A DNA stretch of 64,000 nt from an uncultured Bradyrhizobium sp. (lineage in GTDB: Bacteria; Pseudomonadota; Alphaproteobacteria; Rhizobiales; Xanthobacteraceae): the NCBI RefSeq assembly GCF_947648125.1, contig NZ_CANSMR010000013.1, positions 143,589 to 207,588 on the forward strand. The letters are read 5' to 3'. Below the pieces are notes generated by a model, which saw nothing but the letters and a program-made list of their open reading frames with translations, had not been told where the DNA came from and did not search any database. The position numbers were made by a program, and so were the translations under genes. Below, piece by piece: positions 35,000 through 43,758 of the stretch (position 1 is its first letter; each line of letters opens with the position of its first letter).

Positions 35000-35247
35000 G
35001 ATTTCCACTCCATTCCAAACCACGCCTTCGGAGAGCAAGCGCCGTGCCAGCAATGATGTCTTGGGATGGGACAGTCCCCGGCAACGCGCCCTTAACCGTG
35101 CGACGAAACACCGACGAAACAAATCCCTAACGGCACGAAACCATTTTGGCGATTTCGTGCAAACGTCCTGAAACGCCTCACCTGTACTGGTTTGACCCAA
35201 CGACGCGCCGGAACTGGCGCGCAGGGCGCAAACAACAGGGGTCGACA

Positions 35248-35937
35248 ATGTTCAATTCCATCAAGCTGAACGCACGTCTCGCTGCCGCCGCCTTCGGTGC
35301 GCTGGCGATTGGCGCCGTCGCTTTCTCGAATTCCGCCGCGGCCGCTCCGCTGCCGCTGTTTCCCTTCATCCTGACGCCGCCGACCGAGGCGGTGCAGCCG
35401 CCGGTGCAGTCGATGCCGCAGGCACAGGAGGAAGACCGTTCCGTCGAATTGCCCGCCCGGCTGCGTCGCCAGGTCGTGGCCTATCCGACCCGCGAGGCGG
35501 CCGGCACCATCATCATCGATACCCCGCACACCTATCTCTATCTCGTGCTCGGGAACGGCCAGGCGATGCGCTACGGCATCGGCGTCGGCCGCGACGGCTT
35601 CACCTGGTCGGGCACCCAGACCATCACCAAGAAGGCGGAGTGGCCGGATTGGACCCCGCCGCCGGAAATGATCGCCCGCCAGCCCTATCTGCCGCGCCAC
35701 ATGGCCGGCGGCCCCGGCAACCCGCTCGGCGCCCGCGCCATGTATCTCGGCGGCACCGTGTACCGGATCCACGGCACCAACGCGCCGGAGACGATCGGCA
35801 CCCACGTCTCCTCCGGCTGCCTGCGCCTCACCAATGAGGACGTCACCGACCTCTATTCGCGGGTCAACGTCGGCACCAAGGTGATCGTGCTGCCGATGAC
35901 CGACCGCCGCGCCGACCTCGGCTCGGCCGTCCGCTAG
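35248..35937 (+). CDS. L,D-transpeptidase (YkuD/ErfK family), periplasmic
   Basis: This 229-residue protein has a signal peptide (RLAAAAFGALAIGAVAFSNS, then AAAA) and a YkuD domain: IIIDTPHTYLYLVLGNGQAM, YGIGVGRDGFTWSG, and the catalytic IHGTNAPETIGTHVSSGCLR with active Cys in SSGCLR. It forms 3-3 crosslinks in peptidoglycan or attaches proteins to it. The ATG at 35248 follows an AGGGG site. It is monocistronic, with a strong hairpin after the stop. This is one of the many YkuD paralogues expected in this group. Confidence 0.92.
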   Translation: MFNSIKLNARLAAAAFGALAIGAVAFSNSAAAAPLPLFPFILTPPTEAVQPPVQSMPQAQEEDRSVELPARLRRQVVAYPTREAAGTIIIDTPHTYLYLVLGNGQAMRYGIGVGRDGFTWSGTQTITKKAEWPDWTPPPEMIARQPYLPRHMAGGPGNPLGARAMYLGGTVYRIHGTNAPETIGTHVSSGCLRLTNEDVTDLYSRVNVGTKVIVLPMTDRRADLGSAVR

Positions 35938-35957
35938 ACCCGACACATTCAGACATT

Positions 35958-35992
35958 GACGACGGCTCCGGCATCATGCCGGGGCCGTCGTC
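35958..35992 (+). terminator. Hairpin terminator after L,D-transpeptidase gene
   Basis: A 9-bp outer stem (GACGACGGC / GCCGTCGTC) with an inner 7-bp stem (CCGGCAT / ATGCCGG) follows 20 bases after the stop. No T-run is present, so termination strength is uncertain. Confidence 0.6.
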
Positions 35993-36142
35993 GCGTTCAT
36001 AATCGTTAACGTCCAGATCGTTAACTTCCAGGTGATCTCGGGCGACCGGCCCGCTTCCGCCCCCGAAGCAGCTTGATCCCGCCACACTGGCGCCGTCGTC
36101 GGCGGGCCTGTACAACCCGTCAAGTTGATTTCATCCGGGGGA

Positions 36143-37714
36143 ATGATGCGTCTACCGATGCATCCAAGAACGATCGCGCTCGGGCTCACGGTGGTGCTGG
36201 TCTCGTTCGCGATCAGCCTCAAGGCCATGGATTGGCTGGCGCCGAGCGTCACGGTGCAGGCGCCACCGCTGGTGCAGCTGCCGCCGCTGCCGCAGGCGCC
36301 GCGGTCCTCGACGGTCGTTGCGCAGGTCTCGGTCGCGCTGTCGGCGATCCGCGATGCCGCCGAACGCGGCGCGCCGAAGACCTTCGGCGGCAAGGCCGAC
36401 AACCCGGTCCAGCAAATCCTGCAGAATGCCGACATCGGCTGGTCCGCCTCGCGCGGGCCGATCGCAGCCACCGGCGCGCAGGACGTGCTGACGCTGACGA
36501 CCCCGATCAACGGCACGCTGAAGGTCACCGGCTCGCTGTCGGCGCAGGCGACCGGCGCGGTCAGCAACGCACTCGGCAGCCTGCTCGGCGGCAATGTCGC
36601 CAAGCAGATCGGCGCCGTGAACATCAAGAACATCAACGCCAATGCCGACATCAAGGGCAGCGTCACGCTGACCGCGCGGCCGAAGCTCGGCGCGTCCTGG
36701 CGGATCGAGCCGAACCTGCAGGCGCAGGTCAATCTCGGCGACACCAGCCTGTCGGCCGCCGGCGTCCGCATCAGCGTGCCGGCCCAGGTCAAGCCGGTCA
36801 TCGACAAGGCGGTCGCCGACCAGATTTCCGTGGTCGAGGCGCGGTTGCAGAACAATCCGGTGTTCCAGAACGCCGCCCGCACGCAATGGGCCAAGGCGTG
36901 CCGCTCGATCCCGCTGCAGGGCACCGGCGGCACCGCGTCGATGCCGCCGATGTGGCTCGAGCTGCGGCCGACCCGCGCGATCGCCGCGCAGCCGAAGGTC
37001 GATGCGTCCTCGCTGATCCTGACCATGGGGATCGAGGCCGAGACGCGGATCACGGAGACGCAGACCACGCCGAACTGCCCGTTCCCCGACAAGCTCTCGA
37101 TCGTGCCGCCGATGCCGAGCCAGGTCTCGGTCGGCCTGCCGGTCGACATGTCCTTCACCACGCTGACGCAGCTCGTCGAGGCGCAGTTGAAGGGCAAGAC
37201 CTTCCCCGAGGACGGCTCCGGCCCGGTCGACGTGACCGTCAAGAGCGCGAGCATCGCCGCCTCCGGCGACCGGCTTTTGATCTCGCTTCTGGTGCACGCC
37301 AAGGAGAAGAAGAGCTTCTTCGGCCTCGGCGCCGAGGCGACCGTGCACATCTGGGGCCGGCCGCGGCTGGATCAGGCGGCGCAGACGCTGCGGCTGGCCG
37401 ACGTCGAGCTGGCGGTGGAGTCCGAAGCCGCGTTCGGCTTGCTCGGCGCCGCCGCGCGCGCGGCGATCCCGCATCTGCAGCAGGCGCTCGCCGACCGGCT
37501 GGTGGTCGACCTCAAGCCATTCGCGACCAATGCGCAGCGGAAGATCACCGCCGCCATCGCCGACCTGCAGAAGAACGAGGAAGGCATCCGCGTCGACGCC
37601 GACGTCAACAGCATCCGCCTTGCCGGCATCGCGTTCGATTCGAAGACGCTCCGGGTGATCGTGGAAACCGACGGCACCATCAAGGCCGCCGTCACCGCGC
37701 TACCGGCGCTGTAG
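36143..37714 (+). CDS. DUF4403 family exported protein
   Basis: This 523-residue protein has an N-terminal hydrophobic anchor (TIALGLTVVLVSFAISLKAM) and then a large beta-rich region matching DUF4403: VQAPPLVQLPPLPQAP, TPINGTLKVTGSLSAQ, IEPNLQAQVNLGDTSLSAAG, and WAKACRSIPL in the middle. DUF4403 proteins are thought to be periplasmic, lipid-binding BPI/TULIP-like proteins, though no specific role is shown. ATG 36143 has GGGGGA directly upstream. No operon partner; the next gene starts 135 bases on. Confidence 0.82.
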   Translation: MMRLPMHPRTIALGLTVVLVSFAISLKAMDWLAPSVTVQAPPLVQLPPLPQAPRSSTVVAQVSVALSAIRDAAERGAPKTFGGKADNPVQQILQNADIGWSASRGPIAATGAQDVLTLTTPINGTLKVTGSLSAQATGAVSNALGSLLGGNVAKQIGAVNIKNINANADIKGSVTLTARPKLGASWRIEPNLQAQVNLGDTSLSAAGVRISVPAQVKPVIDKAVADQISVVEARLQNNPVFQNAARTQWAKACRSIPLQGTGGTASMPPMWLELRPTRAIAAQPKVDASSLILTMGIEAETRITETQTTPNCPFPDKLSIVPPMPSQVSVGLPVDMSFTTLTQLVEAQLKGKTFPEDGSGPVDVTVKSASIAASGDRLLISLLVHAKEKKSFFGLGAEATVHIWGRPRLDQAAQTLRLADVELAVESEAAFGLLGAAARAAIPHLQQALADRLVVDLKPFATNAQRKITAAIADLQKNEEGIRVDADVNSIRLAGIAFDSKTLRVIVETDGTIKAAVTALPAL

Positions 37715-37849
37715 GGCACAGATCCCGGCGTTCCATCCGCCGCGCGGCATACGCATGCCCAAAAAGTCGTCTTTGCGACAGGTTGCCGCACCGGATAGAA
37801 GGTGCCTCGTGGAAGCAACCTCGAACGAAAAATCAGGGAGAGAAACACG

Positions 37850-39064
37850 ATGAAATCGCTCTTGGCCGCAGCAGCGGCCGGCCTCGCGCTTGCGGTCTCC
37901 GGCACCGCGGCGAACGCCCAGATCTCCGACGACGTCGTCAAGCTCGGCGTGCTCACCGACATGTCGAGCCTCTATGCGGACGCCACCGGCAAGGGCTCGG
38001 TCGCCGCGGTCGAGATGGCGGTCGCAGATTACGGCGGCAAGGTGAAGGGCAAACCGATCCAGGTCGTCGTGGCCGATCATCAGAACAAGCCCGACGTCGG
38101 CGTCAGCATCGCGCGCAACTGGTACGATAACGAGAAGGTCGATGCGATCCTCGACGTGCCGACCTCGTCGGTCGCGCTGCCGATCTCGGCGCTGACGCGC
38201 GAGAAGAACAAGATCCACATCAACTCCGGCGGCGGCTCCTCCGATATCACCGGCAGCGCCTGCTCGCCCAACACCGTGCACTGGACCTACGACACCTACG
38301 CGCTGTCGAACGTCGCCGGCAAGGCGATGGTCAAGCGCGGCGAGGACACCTGGTTCTTCGTCACTGCCGACTACGCCTTCGGCATGGCGCTGCAGCGCGA
38401 CGCCGCCAACGTCGTCAAGGAGACCGGCGGCAAGGTGCTCGGCGAGGTGCGCCACCCGCTCAACTCGTCGGACTTCTCGTCGTTCCTGCTGCAGGCGCAG
38501 GCCTCCAAGGCCAAGGTCGTGGCGCTGGCGGATGCCGGCGGCGACACCACCACCGCGCTGAAGCAGGCCGCCGAGTTCGGCCTGGCCCAGGGCGGCCAGA
38601 AGCTGATCGCGCTGCTGATGGAAATCACCGACACCCATGCACTGGGGCTGAAGGCGACGCAGGGCCTGATCGTCACCGACGCCTTCTACTGGGACATGAA
38701 CGACGAGACCCGCGCCTTCTCGAAGCGCTTCAACGAGAAGGTCGGCCACATGCCGACCATGATCCAGGCCGGCCTCTACTCGGCGACCATGCATTACCTG
38801 AAGGCGATCGAGGCGATCGGCACCGACGAGGCGCCGAAGGTGATGGAGCAGATGCGCAAGACGCCGGTCAACGACTTCTTCGCCAAGAACGGCCATATCC
38901 GGATCGACGGCCGCATGGTGCACGACATGTACCTGTTCGAGACCAAGAAGCCCGAGGAATCCAAGGGCGAGTGGGATCTCTACAAGCTGATCGCCACGGT
39001 GCCCGGCGACGAAGCCTTCCGTCCGCTCGACAAGGGCGGTTGCCCGCTGGTGAAGTCGAACTGA
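37850..39064 (+). CDS. ABC transporter substrate-binding protein (branched-chain amino acid type)
   Basis: This 404-residue protein has a signal peptide (MKSLLAAAAAGLALAVSGTA, cleavage after ANA) and a type I periplasmic-binding fold of the Leu/Ile/Val family: VKLGVLTDMSSLYADATGKG, INSGGGSSDITGSACSPNTV, FFVTADYAFGMALQRDAANV. Similar rhizobial proteins bind amides, urea-like or aromatic ligands. No permease or ATPase genes are nearby, so it must pair with components encoded elsewhere. ATG 37850 has AGGGAG upstream. A strong terminator follows at 39123. Confidence 0.9.
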   Translation: MKSLLAAAAAGLALAVSGTAANAQISDDVVKLGVLTDMSSLYADATGKGSVAAVEMAVADYGGKVKGKPIQVVVADHQNKPDVGVSIARNWYDNEKVDAILDVPTSSVALPISALTREKNKIHINSGGGSSDITGSACSPNTVHWTYDTYALSNVAGKAMVKRGEDTWFFVTADYAFGMALQRDAANVVKETGGKVLGEVRHPLNSSDFSSFLLQAQASKAKVVALADAGGDTTTALKQAAEFGLAQGGQKLIALLMEITDTHALGLKATQGLIVTDAFYWDMNDETRAFSKRFNEKVGHMPTMIQAGLYSATMHYLKAIEAIGTDEAPKVMEQMRKTPVNDFFAKNGHIRIDGRMVHDMYLFETKKPEESKGEWDLYKLIATVPGDEAFRPLDKGGCPLVKSN

Positions 39065-39122
39065 CGAGCACGCCGCTGCGGGCGGCCATGCCGCCCGCAT
39101 GCGTGCCCGATCACAGCCAATG

Positions 39123-39159
39123 AAAATGCGCCCGGCCGGCACCGGGCGCATTTTTCTTT
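39123..39159 (+). terminator. Strong intrinsic terminator
   Basis: A 13-bp perfect stem (AAAATGCGCCCGG / CCGGGCGCATTTT) with a 6-base loop is followed by TCTTTC. It lies downstream of the binding protein gene and, with its A/T stem ends, could also stop transcription on the other strand. Confidence 0.85.
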
Positions 39160-39197
39160 CCGCGGCAGGTCCGGGTGATCGCCCGCGTCAGGCGGCG

Positions 39198-39350
39198 CTA
39201 ATCGCCGTTCGCACCGGGGATCATCCAGGTCGAATACGTCTGCCAGACGCCGTCGCCGAGATTGCGTTGATAGGCGATGAAGTCGGCATGGTCGCCGTGC
39301 ACGAGCTCATAGCGATAGTACCTTGAGAGGTCGTCGATCTGCTTGGTCAT
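39198..39350 (-). CDS. 50-residue conserved protein, unknown function
   Basis: The reverse strand encodes MTKQIDDLSRYYRYELVHGD followed by HADFIAYQRNLGDGVWQTYS and TWMIPGANGD. A GGAG ribosome binding site precedes the ATG by nine bases. The composition (several Tyr, His, Trp) and clean start argue for a real small protein. It reads towards the bidirectional terminator at 39123. I recognise no domain. Confidence 0.6.
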   Translation of the reverse strand: MTKQIDDLSRYYRYELVHGDHADFIAYQRNLGDGVWQTYSTWMIPGANGD

Positions 39351-39509
39351 GGAACATCTCCGTCATAAGGGAAAGCCACTGTTATTCGACGTAGTCGAGG
39401 CAGGCTCACGGTCAATAGCATGATGATGATCATTCAATCACAGACGCGAGAGCCGGTCCGCCCCGTCGAGGATGCGGGTCGATCGACCCGCATCCTGTTT
39501 GCTCGGGTC

Positions 39510-39812
39510 TCAGCGCCGGGCACGGTATGAGCGGTGGTGCGGCATCTGAGCGATGCCGATGCCGCTCTCCTGCGCCTGAAGCGCCTGCAACACCGCCGGC
39601 GGCTCCAGCACGAGTTTGGCCGCCGGGGTCGGCGCGCCGTTGTTGAGCACGTCGCGATACGGATACAGCGCCTGGTAGGCGGCCGGTTCGGAGATCGCGG
39701 CCTGGGCCGAGGCCGCGGTCGCCGTGACGGCCGACAGCGCCGCAACCAGCGCGATGGTTTTCAACGTCCTGGTTCTGAATGTCCTGGCGAGATGGGAAAT
39801 CCTGGTAGCCAT
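39510..39812 (-). CDS. Small secreted protein, DUF4148-like layout
   Basis: This 100-residue protein has an N-terminal signal (LKTIALVAALSAVTATAASA, cleavage near AQA) followed by a short mature part, AISEPAAYQALYPYRDVLNN, then a Pro/Ala/Val/Leu-rich region and a basic tail HHRSYRARR. The start ATG 39812 has GGGAGCG upstream. The mature part has no domain I can name with certainty; short exported proteins like this are common in Bradyrhizobium. It is monocistronic. Confidence 0.65.
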   Translation of the reverse strand: MATRISHLARTFRTRTLKTIALVAALSAVTATAASAQAAISEPAAYQALYPYRDVLNNGAPTPAAKLVLEPPAVLQALQAQESGIGIAQMPHHRSYRARR

Positions 39813-40028
39813 GGTAACGCTCCCGCGATTTACATCGCATACGATTAATTCGTTCCCGCCTGATAAAGGCATGGCACGACCGGGCTTCAAGTATCCCGAT
39901 TTAATCGGATGCGATTTATTCGGACGCGGGGCTTCAAATATCCGTGTGATCCGGGTGATCTTGCGCGGCTTGCAGGACAGGTCTGATCGCGCGGCACGGC
40001 TGCAGCGTCGGCGACGCTCGCAAGTGCT

Positions 40029-40706
40029 TCAGCCGCGTTCCTTGGGCACCTCCCCGAACACCGTCTCGTCAACGAGGCGCCAGTACGCCTCGACGACCTT
40101 CGGGTCCGCGGACGACAGTCCGCCCGTGACCTGCATTTCCGGCCCAAACTCGGAAAGCGTCGCGGTCAGGCTGACCATCATGTAGTGAAAAAGCATGGGG
40201 TCGACGGCGGGGAGCAAACCCTGCTTCTGAACCGCGATGATCTGCGGCAGCAATCGCTCCAGCAGCGGAGCCAGGATCGCTTCCGCCACCCATTTCAGCC
40301 GCGGATTGTTTGTCAGCGTCTCCTGCCGCATGAAGCGGTGAAATTCAGGAAATGCGACCGTGTACCGGAACAGTGTCGTGTATTCCTGGCGAAGCCGCTG
40401 CAGCGGCGACAAATCGGATGTCTCGGGCGCGGAAATATCCCAGCCGGCGCGAATCTGGGCGAAGGCGTGCTCCGCTGCGGCCCGCCACAGGATGTCCTTG
40501 CTGCGATAGTGATAAGTGATCAGCGGATGCTGCAGGCCGAGCCGATCGGCGATGGCACGAATGCTTGCGGCTTCGAACCCGCGTTCGGCGAATTCGGCGA
40601 TGGCTGCATCGAGGATCGAGGCTCGGGTCTCGATCGAACGTTGTTGTTCGGCTCGCTGCCGCGGGCGGCCGCGACGCGCAGCCGCCGGGCTCGCTTTCTT
40701 CGTCAT
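40029..40706 (-). CDS. TetR/AcrR-family regulator of the CocE/enoyl-CoA hydratase operon
   Basis: This 225-residue protein has a basic N-terminal tail ([17 protein letters not shown]), a TetR helix-turn-helix (ILDAAIAEFAERGFEAASIR, ADRLGLQHPLITYHYRSKD) and a C-terminal domain with FRYTVAFPEFHRFMRQET, the TetR_C type seen in YfiR/PsrA-like fatty-acid or lipid regulators. The start at ATG 40706 is chosen by domain position; a frame extending to 41213 is the shadow of the next gene. It is the last gene of a three-gene minus-strand cluster, and the probable ligand for the palindrome at 43454. Confidence 0.85.
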   Translation of the reverse strand: MTKKASPAAARRGRPRQRAEQQRSIETRASILDAAIAEFAERGFEAASIRAIADRLGLQHPLITYHYRSKDILWRAAAEHAFAQIRAGWDISAPETSDLSPLQRLRQEYTTLFRYTVAFPEFHRFMRQETLTNNPRLKWVAEAILAPLLERLLPQIIAVQKQGLLPAVDPMLFHYMMVSLTATLSEFGPEMQVTGGLSSADPKVVEAYWRLVDETVFGEVPKERG

Positions 40707-40801
40707 GCGGCCTTGGCCTAACATGGTTTGCGGCCCAACGTCACGCGACGTGTCCTCGAGCCCATCGCCAGCAGCCGTGCCGTCCTTGTTGCGCAGGCGG
40801 T

Positions 40802-41590
40802 CTATTTGCCTTCGAACACCAGCGGCGGCGGCTCGATGTCCTTGTCGAAGGCCGCGGCGGTGTTGACAAAGCCGCGCTGGGCGTCGGGGCCGTCGTAGAG
40901 CTCCATCGCGACATCGAGCATCACGAGGTCCGCGGCGGCGACGCCGCCGCTTGACCACGCCTTGAGCAGGGTGCGCGTCGCGGCATATGATCTGGTCGGC
41001 CCTGTCGCGAGCTGCCGTGCCAATGCAGTCGCCGTCGCCGTCAACGCACTTTCGGGCACCACATGGGTGGCAATTCCGAGCGTGCCCGCTTCGGCTCCGG
41101 AGATCGGCTCGCCGAGCATCGCAAATCGCGATGCACGCGCCCGCCCGGCGCGCTCGGCGATGCGCTGCAACGCGCCGGCGATCGGCAGCATCGCCGTCGT
41201 GACCTCGACACAACGGAAGGTCGCGTTATCGGCTGCAACGAGGAAATCGCACGCCAATGCGAGCTCAAAGCCGCCGCCGAAGGCTATCCCCTGCACCACC
41301 GCGACCGTCGGGATCTTCAGCATCTCGATGGCGCGATAGGCGATGTTCACGTCGGCAACGAACGTCCTGAACCAGTTGACGTCCTTGCCCGGCCATTCGC
41401 GCACTTCGCCGCCGAAGCTGAAATGCGGCCCTTCGGCGCGAATGACGAGCACGCGAATGTCGCTTTGACTGGCTTCACGCACCGCCGCGCGCAGGTTCTC
41501 CGCGAAACGTGCGTCGAGGCGGTTGAATGGCGGATTGGCGAGGACAATGTTGCCGATGGCGCCGTCTCGTTCAAATCGGATCGTCTTCAT
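40802..41590 (-). CDS. Enoyl-CoA hydratase/isomerase family protein
   Basis: This 262-residue crotonase-fold protein has oxyanion-hole segments FSFGGEVREW and GIAFGGGFELALACDFLVAA, and NIVLANPPFNRLDARFAENL at the N-terminus. The family handles acyl-CoA hydration, isomerisation or dehalogenation; active-site acids cannot be assigned with certainty. ATG 41590. It lies 25 bases downstream of the CocE-type hydrolase gene and 95 bases before the TetR gene, so these three are probably one operon for degrading a specific ester or amide through a CoA intermediate. Confidence 0.85.
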   Translation of the reverse strand: MKTIRFERDGAIGNIVLANPPFNRLDARFAENLRAAVREASQSDIRVLVIRAEGPHFSFGGEVREWPGKDVNWFRTFVADVNIAYRAIEMLKIPTVAVVQGIAFGGGFELALACDFLVAADNATFRCVEVTTAMLPIAGALQRIAERAGRARASRFAMLGEPISGAEAGTLGIATHVVPESALTATATALARQLATGPTRSYAATRTLLKAWSSGGVAAADLVMLDVAMELYDGPDAQRGFVNTAAAFDKDIEPPPLVFEGK

Positions 41591-41615
41591 GGTCGCGTTC
41601 TCCTTCTGGGAGGCC

Positions 41616-43361
41616 TTAGGCCGGACGCCGGTCGGCGGGCTCGGGAATGATCGGCAGCAGCAGATGGGACGGCCGCTCCGCATCCCGATAGACCTTGTGG
41701 GTGACGGTCCGGCTGCTGCACACGTGGTACGGGATGTACTCGACGTTGGTCATGGCTCCCGTGCCGGTCGGGACGTCCATCGACGTGATGTCGAGGCAGA
41801 TGCGATGGCCCGCCTTGAACTGGTTCGCGGTGGCGAGGATCTGGATCTGGTATTCGACCACGTCTCCCGGCTTCACGGGCGCGATCGCATCCTGTGTCAG
41901 TTTGTGGAAAGGCTCCCAGGGTTTCGAGCGCTGCTCGTCGAGCGCGCGATAGGACGCCTTCAACCAACCCCGCGTCAGCTCGCGCTCCGGCAATGTCGAC
42001 GGAACGTCGCGCTCACCCTCGCGCGCAGTGCGCACCGACACGTCGGGCCCGACGTCCTTGAGCGCGATGATCCAGTTGGTGTCGTCCTGGTCGATCGCAG
42101 CATACAGCGTCAGCGTGATCGGGCCGGCGACGGTGACGTCGTGCGGCAAGGGCTCGGTCATGTAGCGCAGCCGCTCGACCTTGGTCGTCCGCGTCACCGG
42201 CATCTGCGTGAAGACATCGGGCTCGCGCGCCGAAGCGCCGACCTCCGCGGCCGGCCGCGGCGGCTCGGTCGACAGCGTCTCCCAATGCGAGAGATAGTAT
42301 TTGGTCCACTGCGTCTCCGGCAGCGGCCAATTCGTGCCGGTCCGCCACTCGTTGGCGCCCATCAGCCAATAGCGCACCGGTGGCTCGTTCATGATGCCGG
42401 TGTCGTGCCCCTTCAGCCAGTGATCGTACCAGCGGATGATTTCATCGTGGTGCTGATGGAACGGCCGCTCGAGATGCGCCGGCCCGGTGAACAGCAGCTT
42501 CTTCGGCGCATCGACGTTCTGGAAATAGTGTTGGGCGCCAAGCCAATGCAGCTTGTAGGTATACGCATAGGCGCCCGAGCCCGTGTAGAACGGAATCTTG
42601 ATCTTCCGGAAAGTCTCTTCCGCACGCTCGACGGTGCCGTCCGCCTCCCAGGGATGCGTCATCATGAGATACATGATGAAGGTGCGCTGTCCCTTCTGGG
42701 TCAGGATGTTGTAGAGGTTGATGTACTGCTTGAAGTCCGGGTTGCGCATGGCCCGACGCCAGAGCTCTTCCTCGGCGGGCGGCAGCTCGGCGGGGCGGTC
42801 GCGCGATTCATGGACGGTGCTGAAAACGTCGAGCAGATAAGGGAAGCTGTGCAGCACGCCGCCGGGATTGAAGTCGCGGAATCCGAACATGCCGCCATAG
42901 GCGCTGCACGCGTCATAGGGGAAGATGGCCTTCAGCGCAGGATGCCCCTGCGCGGCCGCGCGCCATTGCTCGCCGGCAAATCCCGAGATTCCGACCATCC
43001 CGACCTTGCCGTCGGACCATGGTTGCTGCGTGATCCATTCGATCAGGTCGTAATGGTCGGTGTCCTCGTGGCCGTAATGCCCTTCCGACTTGGCCGAGCC
43101 GCGCGGCTGCGCGATCACGTGGACGTAGCCATTGGCGATGAAGCGACGCGTATCGCCCGCCTCGATCGGACCGAACCACAACGGCGCGTGAGCCGGTTGC
43201 GGCGGCAAGACGTCCGCGATGTCGGGGCCCTGGATGTCCTTGTTGTGCAGCGCTGAGGCGTACAGCACGGGGTATCTGCCGGCTGCGTCCGGACGGTAGA
43301 CGTCGACCGCAAGGCGGGTCCCGTCCCTCATGGCGACGCTGATGTCGCGTTCCTCGATCAT
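41616..43361 (-). CDS. CocE/NonD family hydrolase (X-Pro dipeptidyl-peptidase type)
   Basis: This 581-residue protein has an alpha/beta-hydrolase core (VDVYRPDAAGRYPVLYASAL, GYVHVIAQPRGSAKSEGHY, nucleophile in VGISGFAGEQW) with an inserted helical cap and a C-terminal jelly-roll domain (DVFTQMPVTRTTKV, GPITLTLYAAIDQDDTNWII). That is the CocE/NonD layout: esterases, nonactin hydrolase or amidases acting on acyl compounds. The start ATG 43361 is chosen for its position near the conserved EERDISVAMRDGTRLAVD. It is the first gene of the operon with the crotonase and TetR genes. Confidence 0.88.
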   Translation of the reverse strand: MIEERDISVAMRDGTRLAVDVYRPDAAGRYPVLYASALHNKDIQGPDIADVLPPQPAHAPLWFGPIEAGDTRRFIANGYVHVIAQPRGSAKSEGHYGHEDTDHYDLIEWITQQPWSDGKVGMVGISGFAGEQWRAAAQGHPALKAIFPYDACSAYGGMFGFRDFNPGGVLHSFPYLLDVFSTVHESRDRPAELPPAEEELWRRAMRNPDFKQYINLYNILTQKGQRTFIMYLMMTHPWEADGTVERAEETFRKIKIPFYTGSGAYAYTYKLHWLGAQHYFQNVDAPKKLLFTGPAHLERPFHQHHDEIIRWYDHWLKGHDTGIMNEPPVRYWLMGANEWRTGTNWPLPETQWTKYYLSHWETLSTEPPRPAAEVGASAREPDVFTQMPVTRTTKVERLRYMTEPLPHDVTVAGPITLTLYAAIDQDDTNWIIALKDVGPDVSVRTAREGERDVPSTLPERELTRGWLKASYRALDEQRSKPWEPFHKLTQDAIAPVKPGDVVEYQIQILATANQFKAGHRICLDITSMDVPTGTGAMTNVEYIPYHVCSSRTVTHKVYRDAERPSHLLLPIIPEPADRRPA

Positions 43362-43758
43362 CGTTTCATCCCGGTGTTCGCGACCATTTTCGGTCGATGG
43401 CCCGTGGCGGTGGAGGCACTCTGCCCGCCCGGTCGAACGCACCATGGCATAAAACTTTACTATCGTAAAGTATAATTATCATACCCTCGGAACACGACGG
43501 AACGGCTCGATATTCCTCGGCAGTTCCGAAATCCCGGGATGATCGTGGTGGCGGGCGCGGCTGGAGGGTTCGATGCGCCCACCATCTCCATCCGAGACGG
43601 ACGCCATACCGTGCGCCACGCGCCCGCGTCGGCAGCAGCGGATGCGGTTGCTCCGGTCAAATTCGAGCCGGATCGGACAGGCTGGCGAGGTTGGCAGGAT
43701 TTAACATCCACGCCATAGTGAATGACTATCCTGGTCATGAGCCAATGTGGGGTCAGCT
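43362..43758. other. Divergent intergenic region with operator
   Basis: These 397 bases separate the CocE operon from the HlyD-ABC-2 operon. Apart from the AT-rich palindrome at 43454 there is no gene or repeat I can support. A 92-codon minus-strand frame (43460-43738) shows no binding site and I consider it noise. Confidence 0.5.
43454..43471. promoter_or_regulatory. AT-rich palindromic operator upstream of CocE operon
   Basis: ACTTTAC and GTAAAGT flank TATC, an 18-bp imperfect palindrome in an otherwise GC-rich region. On the minus strand it overlaps a TATACT hexamer that could be the -10 box of the CocE operon. The TetR protein encoded last in that operon is the likely binder; this is inference. 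Confidence 0.65.

Noticed and set aside
40707-41213. N-terminal extension of the TetR protein to 394 residues
   Set aside because: The extra sequence overlaps the crotonase gene and is Arg/Ala-rich noise; the TetR domain begins at its normal distance from ATG 40706.
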